Positions 1 to 9,848 of a stretch of 64,000 nucleotides of DNA are shown here, piece after piece. The translations under genes were made by a program, and so were the position numbers. Where the stretch lies: contig NZ_CBYO010000011.1 of the NCBI RefSeq assembly GCF_000577245.1, positions 248,001 to 312,000 on the forward strand, written 5' to 3'. Below the pieces are notes generated by a model. It saw nothing but the letters and a program-made list of their open reading frames with translations, was not told the origin of the DNA and did no database searches. Every line of letters starts with the position of its first letter. Position 1 is the stretch's first letter. This DNA is from Paucisalibacillus algeriensis (GTDB taxonomy: Bacteria > Bacillota > Bacilli > Bacillales > Amphibacillaceae).

Positions 1-1120
1 CAACAGGGGGCATCTTCATATCTAAAGCATGAAAAGCTGAATTCAATACAGACCAGTAACTGATTTCACCTGGGCCACCAACAAAGGCTAAAGTTGGGAA
101 AACTAGTTCCTGCATTAATGGACGTGTTACTACATTATTGCTTAACATATCTGGTTTGTTAATCGCTATTTCCTGTAACTCGTCTGTTGTTAAGATTACT
201 TCATTTTGTTTTCCAATCCAATTTCCTTCAGGATTTCTACTTAATAAAATTCTCTCTTTATCTTTATGATAAAAAAGATTACCATCGTCCTTCGTAACAT
301 CCAAGGAAACAGAATACCCTTTTTCAGTTATTTCCTTAAGGGAAGTATATACACCATTACTTATATCTTCTTGTTTTTGAATCATTTCTAAGAAGTATCT
401 ACTTTCAAGTCTTCTCACAGAATCGTTTCCAGAGTCAATAAGTACAATACCCTCATCTTTAAATAACTTTAGTATTAATCGAGCAAAAAAATCAACATAA
501 GTAGTTGATTCATTAAGACAATTTCTTACTAAATCAGTTAACTCTTTTGTATACCTCGTTTCTCTTAGCTCTTCCATTATAGTGTCTACAAAGTTTGATA
601 CATTCGTTCGATCTAATGCAATTTGAGATATAGAATGCTTTTCAAGAACTCTTTGCCCTACTTTTATTTTTTTCATTTTATGGTTACGATTAACATACAC
701 ATGATTTATTTCTTCAAAATCATGGTCTTCTCCTGCAATCCAAAATACCGGAATAACTGGAACATCTAATTTTTCTTCTTGTTGCTTTGCTAATTGTATG
801 ATCGATATTACTTTATTAACTGAATATAATGGCCCTGTTAACACTCCAGCTTGTTGGCCTCCAATTACAACGACACTTTCTTCTTGTTTCAAACGCTCAA
901 TATTATGTAGTGTAGCATCCGAAGCTCCCCAATCATTATTCAATTGTGTTAGTACTTTAACAAGTTCTTGTCTTTGATAAGTACGGGTCTTTAATTCTTT
1001 CAAACGATTATCATATTCCAAGAATCCATAATCAAAATGGTTCATGATGGATAGTTTTTGGTCACGATAATCTCGGACTAATTTATTCTGGTTTTCAATC
1101 TTTATTGGTTCAATTCTCAT
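1..1120 (-). CDS. bshC: Bacillithiol biosynthesis cysteine-adding enzyme BshC (3' part off window)
   Basis: Adds cysteine to GlcN-malate in the last step of bacillithiol synthesis, in the cytoplasm. The frame is open from the ATG at 1120 to the window edge, giving about 373 residues of a family that is usually near 540, so the C-terminal third is outside. Visible family features are the N-terminus MRIEPIKIENQNKL, the Rossmann-like VVIGGQQAGVLTGPLY stretch (about residues 85-100) and PVFWIAGEDHDFEEI (about 120-135). The start follows AAAGGAG at a normal distance. It lies at the end of the ylb block as in other Bacillaceae. Identification is by recall of the family (YllA). Confidence 0.95.
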   Translation of the reverse strand, partial: MRIEPIKIENQNKLVRDYRDQKLSIMNHFDYGFLEYDNRLKELKTRTYQRQELVKVLTQLNNDWGASDATLHNIERLKQEESVVVIGGQQAGVLTGPLYSVNKVISIIQLAKQQEEKLDVPVIPVFWIAGEDHDFEEINHVYVNRNHKMKKIKVGQRVLEKHSISQIALDRTNVSNFVDTIMEELRETRYTKELTDLVRNCLNESTTYVDFFARLILKLFKDEGIVLIDSGNDSVRRLESRYFLEMIQKQEDISNGVYTSLKEITEKGYSVSLDVTKDDGNLFYHKDKERILLSRNPEGNWIGKQNEVILTTDELQEIAINKPDMLSNNVVTRPLMQELVFPTLAFVGGPGEISYWSVLNSAFHALDMKMPPV

Positions 1121-1257
1121 TCATTACGTACTCCTTTAGAGGTTTTCTATCTATAGGTATTGTACAAGAAAGATTGTATTTTATCATGTTTTCTGTTTTG
1201 TTACATGTACAGCTAGCTATTTTTAGCAACAAAAATCTATTTCACAACTCTGCACAC

Positions 1258-1638
1258 CTAAACAAGTACACCTCTTAGAATCCCATATAGTACAAGAATA
1301 ATATACAAGACAAAAAAGAATAGAAAAGATATCCTCCATAATAACTTTAATGCTTTTTGGTAATTGATTTCCAAGTTGTTCCTCCATTGCAGAATAACAA
1401 TAATAGTAAGTATACATAACATAAATACAATTATATACCCAATATATGCCCCTTCAAATAAATAGGATAGCAAAGTATTCACCGCTATTATGTAAATGAT
1501 TGTTGTCCAATTAATTGACTTATGAAAGGCTTTTATTGGATTTTGATACATAAATTTTAATGAATAGTAAGTTAAAATGGTTATCAGAATAGGTGCTGTA
1601 ATAAAAAATGCAAGCAATATTATAAAAAAATCTACCAT
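1258..1638 (-). CDS. DUF3397 family membrane protein
   Basis: A 126-residue integral membrane protein of unknown function. Four hydrophobic segments are visible (about residues 3-25, 43-62, 66-84, 100-122), with basic residues between them. Small proteins of this family (DUF3397) commonly sit just upstream of bshC in Bacillaceae, which matches its place here on the same strand 138 bp before bshC. The ATG at 1638 follows GAGGGGAA. No catalytic motif is seen, so no function is proposed. Confidence 0.8.
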   Translation of the reverse strand: MVDFFIILLAFFITAPILITILTYYSLKFMYQNPIKAFHKSINWTTIIYIIAVNTLLSYLFEGAYIGYIIVFMLCILTIIVILQWRNNLEINYQKALKLLWRISFLFFFVLYIILVLYGILRGVLV

Positions 1639-1746
1639 AAAAGAATGTTCCCCTCTATACTACTAGTACAATAACTTTTTATATTGTATCAAAATATTAA
1701 GAATTTGTACTAGGTTTGGGAAATATTTATTATTCCTAATACCAAA

Positions 1747-1776
1747 ATGACATTTCTGTCAATTTTGTATTATAAT
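1747..1776 (+). promoter_or_regulatory. Candidate SigA promoter for ylbP
   Basis: ATGACA (1747-1752) and TATAAT (1771-1776) are separated by 18 bp and lie 52 bp before the ylbP start. The -35 box overlaps the small inverted repeat TGACA-tttc-TGTCA (1748-1761), which could be an operator. Prediction from sequence only. Confidence 0.45.
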
Positions 1777-1828
1777 TAAAGTATAATATTCAAAATAAAA
1801 TTTCTAACAACAAAGGGGGACGAATTTT

Positions 1829-2308
1829 ATGGGAGACATGAAGGTTGAAAAACTATTAATCAATTATAAGACACTAGAAGAATTTAAACGCTTTAAAGAA
1901 TATGGAAACCAGGAATTGTCTATGCTAGAAGAATTACAATCTAATATTGTGGAGAACGATAGTGTATCTCCGTTCTATGGCATATATTACGGTGGATCAC
2001 TTGTTGCCAGAATGAGTTTGTATAGAGTAGACAAAAAATACGACAAATACTTTGAACCACAACATGATTATTTAGAATTATGGAAATTGGAAGTACTTCC
2101 ACACTATCGTGACAAAGGGTTGGGAAAGAAACTAGTAGAATACGCAAAAGGATATAACCTACCGATAAAAACAAATCCAAGAATAAATTCCCAAGGATTC
2201 TGGGAGAAAATGGGGTTCCAAAAAGCAAATTACGAAATGCAAAGAGACTTTGGTCAAAATCCATTGCTCTGGTTACCAAATGGGATAAAAGAAAAAGGCA
2301 CAAACTAA
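1829..2308 (+). CDS. ylbP: GNAT family N-acetyltransferase YlbP
   Basis: A 159-residue acetyltransferase of the GNAT fold; substrate unknown. The acetyl-CoA site is recognisable as LEVLPHYRDKGLGKKLVEYAKG (about residues 87-108, the R-x-x-G-x-G/A loop), followed by the C-terminal strand with GFWEKMGF. The start ATG follows AAAGGGGG. In B. subtilis ylbP is next to ylbO and near bshC, as here. It is monocistronic, ending in the hairpin at 2386-2410. Confidence 0.9.
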   Translation: MGDMKVEKLLINYKTLEEFKRFKEYGNQELSMLEELQSNIVENDSVSPFYGIYYGGSLVARMSLYRVDKKYDKYFEPQHDYLELWKLEVLPHYRDKGLGKKLVEYAKGYNLPIKTNPRINSQGFWEKMGFQKANYEMQRDFGQNPLLWLPNGIKEKGTN

Positions 2309-2385
2309 AATGAAAGCTTTTTCATTTATATGTAACGTGTATCTACGCAAAAGAAGTTGACCAAAATTATCCTTTATATATCACA

Positions 2386-2416
2386 AAGAGGCTAATATGA
2401 TTAGCCTCTTTCTTCT
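2386..2416 (+). terminator. Intrinsic terminator after ylbP
   Basis: AAGAGGCTAAT-atg-ATTAGCCTCTT, an 11-bp perfect stem followed by TTCTT. It lies between convergent ylbP and the GerR/RsfA-type gene, so it could serve both strands. Confidence 0.85.
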
Positions 2417-2557
2417 TGCGTTTATAATATAATAGCATGATCTTTCTAATATACGGAACGTTTACCAATTCCATCAACGCAAATGAGGTTACCTATGTGT
2501 AATCCTTGGAATATAACAATTATTACTAATCCTAAGTATTATTTAATGGCACAAAGC

Positions 2558-3037
2558 TCAATTTTTATCTTTAATCCATTTCCAAAGATTGCCCATTTCC
2601 TCCCAGGCATTTTCGTACCGTTGTAATTGTAATTTTAACTTATTATTTTCTTCTTCCAATTTTTTCAACAATTGTTCCTGTTCTTTTCTTGCCAAATCCT
2701 GATGTTCCTCAAAGTTAGATTTCATTTTCTCAAGCAACATAATTGCGGATTCTATCGTATCTTTTTCAGGAGCAGACTTCGAGTTTTCAAAATTCCAAAT
2801 AGCTTTTCTACCACCAAGTTTACGTTCTTCTTTTGCCCGTTGTATTTGTTCCTGATATTCTTTACGTATCGTTGCATTCCATCTAAATCCACATGCTGCA
2901 GAGGTTCTAGATAATTGCTTTGCTACCTCTTTAAAGGCTTCAAGTTGTGTTTTTCCTTCTTTTATATGACGAAGTACTGTTTCTGCTAGTATAACGTCTT
3001 CGTCTTCAGTCCAGGCATCCTGCCTTGTCGCATTCAT
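2558..3037 (-). CDS. gerR: RsfA/GerR-family sporulation transcriptional regulator
   Basis: A 159-residue DNA-binding protein. Residues 6-62 form a Myb/SANT-like domain (tryptophans in DAWTEDED and [12 protein letters not shown]), and residues 95-145 are a long charged coiled coil. RsfA-family proteins control sporulation genes in forespore or mother cell. In B. subtilis the gene at this position (ylbO) is gerR, a repressor of some SigE genes, so I favour GerR over RsfA by position; the sequence alone does not decide. The ATG follows AAGGAGTGATGTT. Confidence 0.8.
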   Translation of the reverse strand: MNATRQDAWTEDEDVILAETVLRHIKEGKTQLEAFKEVAKQLSRTSAACGFRWNATIRKEYQEQIQRAKEERKLGGRKAIWNFENSKSAPEKDTIESAIMLLEKMKSNFEEHQDLARKEQEQLLKKLEEENNKLKLQLQRYENAWEEMGNLWKWIKDKN

Positions 3038-3128
3038 AACATCACTCCTTATCTCTTTGCTATCAATGTATGCACAAAGTAGGAGTGATAGAATACTCTT
3101 TAGATAATTTTCTAAATTATTCCTAGTT

Positions 3129-3893
3129 CTAGTTCCGGTTAAAAAATGCTAATACTGCATTTTTATGCTCTTGTGAATCCCAAAGTGTTGCACATTGTTT
3201 CACTTCGTTTTTCATCTTGTCTTTTAAGCCTATCACACCTATCTCATCTAAAAACTGACTCTTTAAGATTTGCATTTGACTATAAGATTTAGTTAAATAT
3301 GGTTCCAATAGTTTGTCTATATCCGCCCATCCGTTATCATCTATAACTCTATGAATCCAACCTTTTAATTCTAAGGTCTTTTCATCAAAAATAGTACCTT
3401 CCATAATCCATTGATTTGCAAAACTAGGATGGATTCTTTTCGCCAAGAGTACTCCACCTCCCCACCCAGGTATAATCCCCAGGTTGGTTTGAACAAATCC
3501 AAATTTTGTATCGCTTTTGGCAATTCGTATATCACATGCTGAAGCAAGCTCACAACCTCCTCCAGCAGCACCACCATTCATAAGAGCAATAGTTGGAACC
3601 TTAAAAATAGCCAATCGGTATAATACTTCCATCATCTTTAGTAGACTACTTTCAGCTTCAGATGAAGATAGTTCGCCATGCAAATCTGTTAAATCCCCAC
3701 CAGAACAAAACATCCGGTTTCCAACACCAGTTACAACTAGAAATTTCAAAGGATCTTGATTTGCTTCTTCAAGTACTAGCAATAGTCTCTTCGCCATTTC
3801 TATAGATATTGCATTCCGCTTCTCAGGGCGATTAATCGTGATTATTCCATATGCTTTCTCAGGATAAAATTTATATGTAATCGTTTCTCCCAT
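3129..3893 (-). CDS. Enoyl-CoA hydratase/isomerase (crotonase) family protein
   Basis: A 254-residue crotonase-fold protein. The oxyanion motif [19 protein letters not shown] is clear (about residues 93-111) and keeps the first acidic residue. In the second loop, [17 protein letters not shown], a Gln stands where classical hydratases have the second catalytic Glu (QPE in rat ECH), so ordinary hydratase activity is doubtful. The loop resembles that of ethylmalonyl-CoA decarboxylase-type members (recall). The start chosen is the ATG at 3893 after AAAGGAGG; a longer frame to 3935 lacks such a site. It sits between rpmF and the GerR-type gene. Confidence 0.85.
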   Translation of the reverse strand: MGETITYKFYPEKAYGIITINRPEKRNAISIEMAKRLLLVLEEANQDPLKFLVVTGVGNRMFCSGGDLTDLHGELSSSEAESSLLKMMEVLYRLAIFKVPTIALMNGGAAGGGCELASACDIRIAKSDTKFGFVQTNLGIIPGWGGGVLLAKRIHPSFANQWIMEGTIFDEKTLELKGWIHRVIDDNGWADIDKLLEPYLTKSYSQMQILKSQFLDEIGVIGLKDKMKNEVKQCATLWDSQEHKNAVLAFFNRN

Positions 3894-3968
3894 TTGGACA
3901 TCCTCCTTTATGTATAGATGCAAAAAACAGACCACATTTCTGTGATCTGTTTTGCTTATATCCTGTAA

Positions 3969-4142
3969 TTATTTGCTAACAACTTCTTTTCCATCATATT
4001 GCCCACATGATTTACATACATGGTGTGGCTTAGTTAGTTCTCCACAATTTGAACATTCTACCATGCCAGGCACGTGTAATTTGAAATGAGTACGACGTTG
4101 TCTTTTAACTTTTTTAGAAGTTCTTGTTTTAGGTACTGCCAT
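3969..4142 (-). CDS. rpmF: 50S ribosomal protein L32 (zinc-binding form)
   Basis: A 57-residue ribosomal protein. It starts [20 protein letters not shown], basic and typical of L32, and carries two CxxC pairs (CSNCG and CKSCG, about residues 30-33 and 43-46) that make the zinc ribbon, so this is the C+ paralogue. The ATG at 4142 follows GGAGGTG. It lies 46 bp after ylbN, the usual ylbN-rpmF operon. Confidence 0.97.
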   Translation of the reverse strand: MAVPKTRTSKKVKRQRRTHFKLHVPGMVECSNCGELTKPHHVCKSCGQYDGKEVVSK

Positions 4143-4188
4143 GACTTACACCTCCTTCAAATATGAAAGCAAAAACATGAAATAATTC

Positions 4189-4713
4189 TTATTTTTCTTT
4201 CTCGGTATCTTTGAATAATGACTCCAGTTTCTTAAAACGTGGATCAATTTTCACTTCTTTTGGTTTTTCTGAGAGTACTTCCCAATCGTTTCCCTTTTGA
4301 ATTAACTCATTTGAATCTACTTCATCAGCGAATACTCGATAAGGGACCTCTAATAGAATATTTTCCTTTATAAACGGCATTAAGTCAAGCACTTCTCCAT
4401 GAATTGGATGAATTTCTGCATCATATTCCTCATCAATATAGGTTGAAGAAGAAAATATCTCTTTTGCATTGATTTTGAATGGATATTGAACATCGACAAG
4501 TGTGCGTGCACACGGCAAGATCATTTGACCTGTTATGGTAAATGTGAAGAAAAATTGTTCACCATGCATATTGCAAATACCTTGTATTTGTACAGGATTA
4601 ATTTTTCGAATGTCATTGTTCATTGTTTCCAGTTCAGAAACATCTACTTCACCAGAGAATGAAAAAGGCTTGTTAAAGGCATTTTTCTTTAATTGTGCTA
4701 ATGTAAATTTCAT
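4189..4713 (-). CDS. ylbN: YceD/DUF177 family protein YlbN
   Basis: A 174-residue DUF177 protein, upstream of and cotranscribed with rpmF, linked in other bacteria to 23S rRNA/ribosome assembly. The family core IQGICNMHGEQFFF...LPCARTLVDVQYPF is visible (about residues 42-80); one of the metal-type Cys positions is retained in GICNMHG and PCAR. The ATG at 4713 is preferred because GAGGTG lies just before it; the in-frame GTG at 4722 falls inside that ribosome binding site. Confidence 0.92.
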   Translation of the reverse strand: MKFTLAQLKKNAFNKPFSFSGEVDVSELETMNNDIRKINPVQIQGICNMHGEQFFFTFTITGQMILPCARTLVDVQYPFKINAKEIFSSSTYIDEEYDAEIHPIHGEVLDLMPFIKENILLEVPYRVFADEVDSNELIQKGNDWEVLSEKPKEVKIDPRFKKLESLFKDTEKEK

Positions 4714-4894
4714 TAATTTCACCTCAAGGCAACAAGAGTAATTTTAAAAGGAAAATGTACTTTTGTCAATATATTTTCTTTACAGTAGTGAAAAATATTC
4801 TTATTTGTAGCATTCCCTGCCCCTTTTTTCTATAATCAACCATAACAGGAAATAATTATTATGCAACAGTTTAATCATATTTGAGGTGTTTATC

Positions 4895-6103
4895 ATGAAT
4901 GTTTGCGGATTGATTGTAGAATACAACCCTTTTCATAATGGCCATATATACCATATCAAAGAAGCCCAGAAAGCAACAAATGCAGACTGTATGATAGCTG
5001 TAATGAGTGGTTCATTTCTCCAGAGAGGAGAGCCTGCTATTATCGATAAGTTTCACCGGACAAAAGCAGCTCTTTTATCGGGAATCGACATTGTAGTTGA
5101 ATTACCATATGTTTATGCTGTTCAGAGCAGTGACCTATTTGCTAAAGGTTCTGTATTGACCCTAAATGAATTAGGAGTGGGCAGTATTTGCTTCGGAAGT
5201 GAATCTGGTGATATTCAACAGTTCAATCAAGCTTATACCACTTATATCGAAAAACAAGCTAGTTTTCAAGATATGCTCAAGGAAGCCTTAAAAGCCGGAA
5301 AGTCATTTCCTGATGCTAGTAAAATAGCTTATGAATCGATTGGGTTAACGAAAGACGGAATGGATTTGTCTAGGCCAAATAATATTCTTGGGTTTAGTTA
5401 TGTAAAGACAATTTTAGAAAGCAAGCTAGCTATCCAGCCTTTAACAATTAAGAGAAAAAACAGTGAATACCACGATACAGAAATAACAAGTTCAATCGCT
5501 AGTGCTACAAGTATCAGAAAGCAAATCTTTGATCATCATGTACAAGTTTCAACATTAAAACACACCATGCCAACTGCCACCGTTGACCAACTTATAGCTT
5601 ACAACCAAGAAGCAACCACATTCCATCATTGGGAAAATTACTTCCCTCTCCTTCATTACCGGGTTATGACGATGTCCCATGAGGAACTTCGTTTAATCCA
5701 TGGCGTTGAGGAAGGGATTGAACACCGTATTAAGAAAACTGCAAAGGATGCTCACTCTTTCTACGAATGGGTCGAACGAATAAAAACTAAACGATATACA
5801 TGGACAAGAATACAACGCATTTTTGTTCATTTACTTACGAACACCCAAAAAACAGAAATCGATATTCTATCTAAATCAATCCCATATGTGCGCCTTTTAG
5901 GTATGACGAATAGAGGAAGGGATTATTTGAATAAAATTAAAAAAGATTTAAATGTACCTATTTATCCTAAACTTACTCGCGACTTACACCCAATGCTTCG
6001 AGTGGAGGAAAGGGCTTCAAATGCTTATTATAGTATTTTGCCAATCAAAAATAGATATGCATTAATGCAACAGGAATTTAAAGGTCCTATAAAGCTTTTT
6101 TAA
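4895..6103 (+). CDS. tmcAL: tRNA(Met) cytidine acetate ligase TmcAL (YlbM)
   Basis: Activates acetate with ATP and makes N4-acetylcytidine at the wobble position of elongator tRNA-Met. A 402-residue protein of the nucleotidyltransferase superfamily; the HxGH-type motif NPFHNGHIYHI (residues about 9-19) and MAVMSGSF-like loop VMSGSFLQRGEPAI (about 39-52) are clear. The ATG at 4895 follows TTGAGGTG; the earlier in-frame GTG at 4886 lies inside that site. It is transcribed alone, opposite to ylbN and ylbL, as in related genomes. Confidence 0.93.
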   Translation: MNVCGLIVEYNPFHNGHIYHIKEAQKATNADCMIAVMSGSFLQRGEPAIIDKFHRTKAALLSGIDIVVELPYVYAVQSSDLFAKGSVLTLNELGVGSICFGSESGDIQQFNQAYTTYIEKQASFQDMLKEALKAGKSFPDASKIAYESIGLTKDGMDLSRPNNILGFSYVKTILESKLAIQPLTIKRKNSEYHDTEITSSIASATSIRKQIFDHHVQVSTLKHTMPTATVDQLIAYNQEATTFHHWENYFPLLHYRVMTMSHEELRLIHGVEEGIEHRIKKTAKDAHSFYEWVERIKTKRYTWTRIQRIFVHLLTNTQKTEIDILSKSIPYVRLLGMTNRGRDYLNKIKKDLNVPIYPKLTRDLHPMLRVEERASNAYYSILPIKNRYALMQQEFKGPIKLF

Positions 6104-6118
6104 TGACAATATGAGAAC

Positions 6119-6187
6119 GGGGACAGACCCTCAACAACGTAACTAGCTAATGCTTAAATTACAATGTTGAAATCTGTCCCCTTTTTC
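6119..6187. repeat. GGGGACAGA...TCTGTCCCC inverted repeat, likely terminator
   Basis: The left arm GGGGACAGA-ccc-TCAACA (6119-6136) pairs with the right arm TGTTGA-aa-TCTGTCCCC (6166-6181) around a loop of about 30 nt, followed by a T run at 6182-6186. It lies between convergent tmcAL and ylbL and probably terminates tmcAL. The GGGGACAGA core recurs in other bacterial genomes as a repeated palindrome (recall). Confidence 0.7.
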
Positions 6188-6196
6188 CCATGGTAT

Positions 6197-7219
6197 TTAC
6201 TCTAATTCTTCCTGTAAATATTTTAAGGCATCTTCAAACGTATCTACTGGAACAATCATCATATCAGTATTAATTTCTTCTGCAGTTTTCTTAGCAATTT
6301 CATAATTGGAGTCCCGACCTCTCCCACCTTCATTAGGTGCAAAAAACACATCAACACCCTCTCGGTCGGCAGCCACTACTTTTTTATCTATTCCACCAAT
6401 CCTACCAACATTACCTTCATAATCAACTTCCCCAGTACCTGCTATTTGATGTCCTTTTGTTAAATCACCTTCAGTAAGTTGGTCGTATATTTCTAATGAA
6501 AACATTAGACCTGCACTCGGACCTCCAATGTTACCACTCGTAAAGGTAATCTCCGGATTAACTCTAACATCCCTATCTGTAACTAATGATATTCCAATAC
6601 CAATTTGTTTTGTTTCTTGATCGATAATTCCTAATGTAATTTCTTTTGTTAATTCCTGTTCATTTCGAAGAATTGTCAATGTTACTGAATCACCTAATTT
6701 TTTCTTTTCAATATAAGAAATTAATTCGATTGATTCATTTATTTCTTTACCATCTATGCCAACGATATGGTCTCCCATCTCTAAAATACCTTCTGAAGGT
6801 AAATCAGGTGCAACACTTACAACATAAACACCTTTATAGTCTATTGTAATGTCTTTACCTGCTGCAGTATATGCAACCACTGTTGATGCTTCTTGAGAAT
6901 TTTCCATCATTTGTAGTTGCGCTTGGAAATATTCATCATCCGAGATACCCTCGGGACGTACATCTTTAATATCCAAAATATCATGATGAGGTAATATATG
7001 TGCTAATACAAATTGGACTGGGGTTGCTTGCCCACCTCTAACTGTAACTAGGTGAAAATCCCCTTCGCTTTTGTCAGCACCTTCTACTTGAACAATTGGA
7101 TTTAAAGCATCAGCACCACCTGGCTTTTGAATATAATACGGTAATTCATATGTAGAAAGAAAAAATGCTATAATTACAGCTGCAAAAAATGAAATTATTT
7201 GCCCCTTCGAAAACTTCAT
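6197..7219 (-). CDS. ylbL: Membrane-anchored PDZ/Lon-type S16 protease YlbL
   Basis: A 340-residue protein. An N-terminal membrane segment (residues about 7-24) is followed by a PDZ domain (about 115-200, around GDHIVGIDGKEINES) and a Lon-like S16 domain with the serine in GGPSAGLMFS and the lysine in GGIDKKVVAADREG, the Ser-Lys dyad. YlbL in B. subtilis is implicated in degrading the cell-division inhibitor YneA with CtpA. The start is the ATG at 7219 after AAAGGGG; upstream codons in frame lack a ribosome site. Confidence 0.93.
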   Translation of the reverse strand: MKFSKGQIISFFAAVIIAFFLSTYELPYYIQKPGGADALNPIVQVEGADKSEGDFHLVTVRGGQATPVQFVLAHILPHHDILDIKDVRPEGISDDEYFQAQLQMMENSQEASTVVAYTAAGKDITIDYKGVYVVSVAPDLPSEGILEMGDHIVGIDGKEINESIELISYIEKKKLGDSVTLTILRNEQELTKEITLGIIDQETKQIGIGISLVTDRDVRVNPEITFTSGNIGGPSAGLMFSLEIYDQLTEGDLTKGHQIAGTGEVDYEGNVGRIGGIDKKVVAADREGVDVFFAPNEGGRGRDSNYEIAKKTAEEINTDMMIVPVDTFEDALKYLQEELE

Positions 7220-7459
7220 AGTAGACCCCTTTCCTAGTAACACATCAGGCCATTCAAACACCTTTATATATAATAAATAATCTGTATGGATAAAAGTGTA
7301 TGGCATATTCAGGTAATGTATGAGCGTATATTGATATAGATATTTAAAACTTGTCTCATTCAATATATGTTTTGATAAAAGACAATATATCAGACTAGTT
7401 TTATTTTACTACTATCAAAAAAATAAGTACAGTTAACCAAATAACTAGGAGGCAGTCTC

Positions 7460-8668
7460 TTGAAGCAAATATTCAAAACATTCATGCTTGCCGCATTAAC
7501 CTTTTTCTTCGCATTTACCTTAATAAAATATCCCAGTAATGCATTGGAGGCCAGCATCCGCGGGCTTGACATGTGGTGGGAGGTAGTGTTCCCCTCCCTG
7601 CTACCCTTCTTTATTACCGCTGAATTATTACTTAGTTTCGGTGTTGTTAAGTTCTTAGGGGTTGTCTTTGAACCTATTATGCGTCCATTATTTAATGTTC
7701 CAGGGGTTGGGAGTTTTGCTTGGATCATGGGTATGGTTAGTGGCTATCCAACTGGGGCAAAAATTTCCGTTCGTTTAAAAGAGCAAAATCAGATTACGCA
7801 GGTTGAGGCAGAACGACTAGTTGCTTTTACAAACTCTTCTAGTCCATTATTCATATTTGGGGCTATTTCAGCAGGTTTTTTTCATGATGTTAAATTAGGT
7901 GTACTACTTGCGGTCTGTCACTATGTCGGAAATGCTCTTACTGGCATTTGCATGCGTTTTTATGGGCGAAACTTGGATAAGCCCCATAAAAAAGAGAGTC
8001 ATACGTTCTCCCTTAAAAGGGCATTTTACGCTATGCATGAAACAAGAATAATAGACAAGCGACCAGTTGGGGAGATAATGGGAGATGCTGTTATTAACTC
8101 TATCAAGACGCTAGTGATGGTTGGTGGATTTATTATCCTGTTTTCCGTGTTAAACAAAATGTTATTCTTAATTGGTCTTACTCCAATTATAGCAATCCTA
8201 TTCCAAAGTATATTTCATTTACTTTTCATACCAATTGAACTTGCTCTACCATTTATATCAGGACTCTTCGAAATCACATTAGGTGCTAATATGGTATCCA
8301 AAGAAAATATTGACCCATTTCTTGCAAGTGTTATAATTGTTAGCTTTATTCTTGGTTTTAATGGCTTTTCCATTCAAGCACAAGTTGCAAGTATTATTTC
8401 AAAAAGTAACATTCGATTTTACCCATATTTCTTCGCTCGCATCTTACATGGCTTTATAGCAAGTATCCTTGCCATACTACTGTATAAGCCACTCTACCTT
8501 GATAAAATAGAAATTAATGTAGAAGATATGCCTGTTATAAATCCCGATCATAACAATGAGTGGGTAAATTTTTTAACTGCATTAGAGCAAATTGGGCCAA
8601 TCATTACAATTGGAACCTTTGCATTAGGATTTATTATCTTATACCGACGCGCTCGGAATAATCATTAG
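7460..8668 (+). CDS. ylbJ: Sporulation integral membrane protein YlbJ
   Basis: A 402-residue polytopic membrane protein required in B. subtilis for spore cortex formation (SigE regulon). About eight hydrophobic segments; conserved patches include WWEVVFPSLLPFFI (about 39-52) and MVSGYPTGAKI near residue 95, and the nucleoside-recognition (Gate) type fold. The start is TTG at 7460, 7 nt after AGGAGG. The patatin-like ylbK that separates ylbJ and ylbL in B. subtilis is absent here; the genes are divergent. Confidence 0.92.
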   Translation: MKQIFKTFMLAALTFFFAFTLIKYPSNALEASIRGLDMWWEVVFPSLLPFFITAELLLSFGVVKFLGVVFEPIMRPLFNVPGVGSFAWIMGMVSGYPTGAKISVRLKEQNQITQVEAERLVAFTNSSSPLFIFGAISAGFFHDVKLGVLLAVCHYVGNALTGICMRFYGRNLDKPHKKESHTFSLKRAFYAMHETRIIDKRPVGEIMGDAVINSIKTLVMVGGFIILFSVLNKMLFLIGLTPIIAILFQSIFHLLFIPIELALPFISGLFEITLGANMVSKENIDPFLASVIIVSFILGFNGFSIQAQVASIISKSNIRFYPYFFARILHGFIASILAILLYKPLYLDKIEINVEDMPVINPDHNNEWVNFLTALEQIGPIITIGTFALGFIILYRRARNNH

Positions 8669-8740
8669 AAACATGGTATACACCTTATTAAGAGGATGGT
8701 AAATAAGAAGGAATCTAATGATTCTTGATTACTAAAGAAA

Positions 8741-8781
8741 GAATGGCTGTCTTTAATAGAGAAATAATAAGACAGCCATTC
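8741..8781. terminator. Bidirectional terminator between ylbJ and coaD
   Basis: GAATGGCTGTCTT (8741-8753) pairs perfectly with AAGACAGCCATTC (8769-8781). It lies between convergent genes. Confidence 0.8.
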
Positions 8782-8783
8782 AT

Positions 8784-9278
<495 letters not shown>

Positions 9279-9293
9279 CTATAATTTATTTCG

Positions 9294-9848
9294 TTACATC
9301 TTTTGATAGATCGTTACTCCAATTGTACCCCCGTACTTTGTCTGTTTTATTAAGTTTAGGCCCGAAACCTGCTCTGGTAGTTCATCATTTACATCATGCT
9401 CACAATAAATAATACCATCTTCATTCAACAAATGTTCTTTTCTAATGATTTCTAATAGGTCAGCATAGCTTATTTTACTATATGGAGGATCTAAAAAGAT
9501 TATATCAAATGAAAGTTCTCTTTTTGCTACTGCAGCTAAAGCCCTGTATGCATCCGTGCGGAAAACTTCTATTTGATCATCTAATCTTAATAGAGAAGTA
9601 TTTTCATGAATTGTTTTTATGGCTTTGGGATGTTTATCTACGAATATGCAGTAATCCATACCTCGACTTAATGCTTCTATACCTAATGAACCACTACCAG
9701 CAAATAAATCCAATGCCTTACCACCCCGAAAAAAAGGGCCAATTATTTGAAAAATAGATTCTTTTACCTTATCTGTGGTTGGTCTAGTATTGTTTCCTGG
9801 AACAGCCTTCAGCTGCCTTCCCTTATGTATTCCAGCTATTACACGCAT
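9294..9848 (-). CDS. rsmD: 16S rRNA (guanine(966)-N2)-methyltransferase RsmD
   Basis: Methylates G966 of 16S rRNA using SAM. 184 residues. SAM motif I ALDLFAGSGSLGIEALSRG (about 46-64) and catalytic motif IV FLDPPY (about 122-127) are clear. The start is ambiguous between two adjacent ATGs at 9851 and 9848 behind AGAGGTGA; MRVIAG matches the family's usual N-terminus, so 9848 is chosen. Confidence 0.95.
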   Translation of the reverse strand: MRVIAGIHKGRQLKAVPGNNTRPTTDKVKESIFQIIGPFFRGGKALDLFAGSGSLGIEALSRGMDYCIFVDKHPKAIKTIHENTSLLRLDDQIEVFRTDAYRALAAVAKRELSFDIIFLDPPYSKISYADLLEIIRKEHLLNEDGIIYCEHDVNDELPEQVSGLNLIKQTKYGGTIGVTIYQKM

